A program made the position numbers and the translations under genes. This document shows positions 62,901 through 64,000 of a stretch of 64,000 nt of DNA, one piece after another. Below the pieces are notes generated by a model, which made no database searches, had not been told where the DNA came from, and worked only from the letters and a program-made list of their open reading frames with translations. This stretch comes from Nitrospirota bacterium (GTDB lineage Bacteria; Nitrospirota; Leptospirillia; Leptospirillales; Leptospirillaceae): contig JAMCWM010000026.1 in NCBI GenBank assembly GCA_023481175.1, forward strand, positions 124,001 to 188,000, given 5' to 3'. Positions within the stretch are counted from its first letter, which is position 1, and every line of letters begins with the position of its first letter.

Positions 62901-63410
62901 CTACCGCGCGGCCCAGACGAGATCTTTTTGCGAGCCGATGCGGGCGGTGAGGAGGGAGAGGGCCCGGTCGAGGGGAAGATCCAGGGTCTGTCCCGAGGCG
63001 AGGCGGCGGATGCGAAGGACCCTTTTCTGGTCCTTCCGGAAGATCCCCAGAATCTGGATCCGTTCCTCCCGGTGGAACAGGGCCCGGGAAAGGACCTCGT
63101 CGATCGGACCCTGGTCGAAGAGGCCGTGGTGGAGCAGGTTCCCTTTGGCGTCGTAGCTCTGGACGATCACCCCCACGAAAAATTTCGGGGTTCCGAGGAA
63201 GCGGAAGACCATCCGCCGGCTTCCGGCAAAAGCCGTCGTCCGGGGAATGGGGATGTGGACTCCGGGAGCGCCTGTTTTGACCACCAGGGTCCGAAGGTCC
63301 ACCGGCGTCCCGGGGCCGGTCGAGGCGGAGGCCTGAGCGGCGGCCGGAAGGCCCGCGAGACTTGACGACAGGAGTAGCGCCGACAGGCGGACGGTGGGAC
63401 GAGAGATCAC
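62901..63410 (-). CDS. Exported protein, 169 aa, unknown
   Basis: The start is the GTG at 63410, six bases after AAGGAG. A signal peptide follows (LSALLLSSSLAGLPAAAQA). The mature protein has FRFLGTPKFFVGVIVQSY and RALFHREERIQILGIFRKDQ, a layout like chalcone isomerase-type exported proteins, but this is only a resemblance. It is divergent from the protease gene at 63707. Confidence 0.55.
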   Translation of the reverse strand: MISRPTVRLSALLLSSSLAGLPAAAQASASTGPGTPVDLRTLVVKTGAPGVHIPIPRTTAFAGSRRMVFRFLGTPKFFVGVIVQSYDAKGNLLHHGLFDQGPIDEVLSRALFHREERIQILGIFRKDQKRVLRIRRLASGQTLDLPLDRALSLLTARIGSQKDLVWAAR

Positions 63411-63579
63411 GGAAAGCTCCTTTCGGATCGTTTGAGGGGTGTGCCCGTTGGCCAGTCCATACTCTAGCAAGCTCCGTGCCGAAAGGATTCTGGGACCGTT
63501 CCTGCGGCGGGAGCCTTGTCTTTCGGCCCCGTCGGCGACGGGGAGCCGTCCGCTCCCCCGATCTTCGTGTTCCTCCCGG

Positions 63580-63606
63580 GAAACCTCCCCCCTTCCGGGG
63601 GGTTTC
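63580..63606. repeat. Hairpin in the divergent region 63411-63706
   Basis: GAAACC (63580-63585) with CCCC pairs to GGGG and GGTTTC (63601-63606) with one bulged T. Both genes read away from it, so it may be a leader hairpin of the protease gene. The region has no coding sequence. Confidence 0.35.
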
Positions 63607-63706
63607 ACGGGGGTGTCGCTCTGCAACTTTCGTAAAGGGGGGGCGGCATTTTTCCGGGCAGAAATCTGGTGTATGGTGTGACCGGGAGATCGAGCCAGGG
63701 GAAGAG

Positions 63707-64000
63707 ATGCGGGAGCGGAACGCCGTGAAGGGTTTGGCAGGAAGGATCGGGGGAATCATTCTTTGTCTGGCCTGTCTTTGGGAGATGGCGAAAGTGCCGG
63801 AGGCCCGGGCAGACTGGACCCTTGTCGGGCCAAAGACCTATCTCGTGGGGATCCCCCGGGAGTATGTCCTGGCCTGGGCGCATCCCAGGGATCTGGGCCG
63901 CCAGCAGGAAAGCAACTGGTGCTGGGCGGCTTCGGTGGCCATGGTGCTGAACTTTGCCCATGTCCCGGTGACGCAGGACCAGATCGTCGCACGCGTCTTC
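63707..64000 (+). CDS. Secreted papain-like cysteine protease, N-terminal part
   Basis: The signal region (GLAGRIGGIILCLACLW) runs to about residue 35. The motif QESNWCWAASVAMVLNF near residue 72 has the glutamine and catalytic cysteine of papain-like C39/C70-type enzymes. The window ends after 98 codons, so the histidine and the rest are not seen. GGGGAAGAG precedes the ATG. Confidence 0.75.
   Translation, partial: MRERNAVKGLAGRIGGIILCLACLWEMAKVPEARADWTLVGPKTYLVGIPREYVLAWAHPRDLGRQQESNWCWAASVAMVLNFAHVPVTQDQIVARVF

Overview
The window is GC-rich and gene-dense. It reads as the chromosome of a Gram-negative, autotrophic bacterium, most likely Leptospirillum or a close relative in the Nitrospirota. 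Three things suggest this: two paralogous multi-subunit 2-oxoacid:ferredoxin oxidoreductase clusters of the reductive TCA type, an archaeal-type PEP carboxylase, and a membrane energy-conversion complex related to group 4 hydrogenases. LPS genes (lpxC, gmhA, the heptose cytidylyltransferase), several lipoproteins and a beta-barrel-like protein show an outer membrane. The genus is inferred, not proven.

Layout. 1-2734: oxidoreductase gamma (cut by the window edge), beta and alpha, minus strand. 2956-10957: a minus-strand operon hyfB-C-E-F-G-I-like with one trailing unknown gene; the large subunit has lost the nickel-binding cysteines. 11212-20887: mixed genes including an M50 protease, an inositol-phosphatase-family enzyme, PEP carboxylase, LpxC, a 2Fe-2S ferredoxin, a bifunctional-nuclease-domain protein, a 44-residue membrane peptide and RNase III. 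20812-26513: MutM, a YeiH transporter and a peptidoglycan-recycling set (AmgK, MurU, AnmK) entangled with EngB. 26485-35404: two or three parvulin/SurA-type chaperones, Mfd, two heptose genes and HemL. 35730-39387: small membrane proteins, YceI, and a J-domain protein operon. 39698-39995: an IS200/IS605-derived, highly structured element without a transposase, directly upstream of the second oxidoreductase operon (40102-43156, alpha-beta-gamma-delta). 43206-46274: small genes and GltX. 46488-53062: lipoprotein, NadB, and a CbpA/CbpM/ClpB/Fis-type chaperone operon. 53231-53633: HU and tRNA-Val(GAC). 53634-55436: an AT-richer island with BrnT/BrnA and a broken HigBA-like pair. 55437-59576: a very large SNF2-family helicase. 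60020-64000: an exported barrel-like protein, a pentapeptide-repeat protein, a small Rossmann protein, a YaiI-family protein, an exported protein and the start of a secreted papain-like protease.

How genes work together. The two oxidoreductases supply carboxylation steps of the reductive TCA cycle using reduced ferredoxin; PEP carboxylase refills oxaloacetate; the Hyf/Ehr-like complex could couple redox chemistry to ion movement. AmgK and MurU turn MurNAc into UDP-MurNAc, with AnmK feeding in anhydroMurNAc. The J-protein, its modulator, ClpB and a Fis-type HTH protein form one protein-quality unit. TTG start codons with good ribosome sites are frequent, and neighbouring genes overlap often. 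Two homopolymer tracts (9 G in clpB, 8 A in the HigA-like gene) break reading frames and may be sequencing errors or real.
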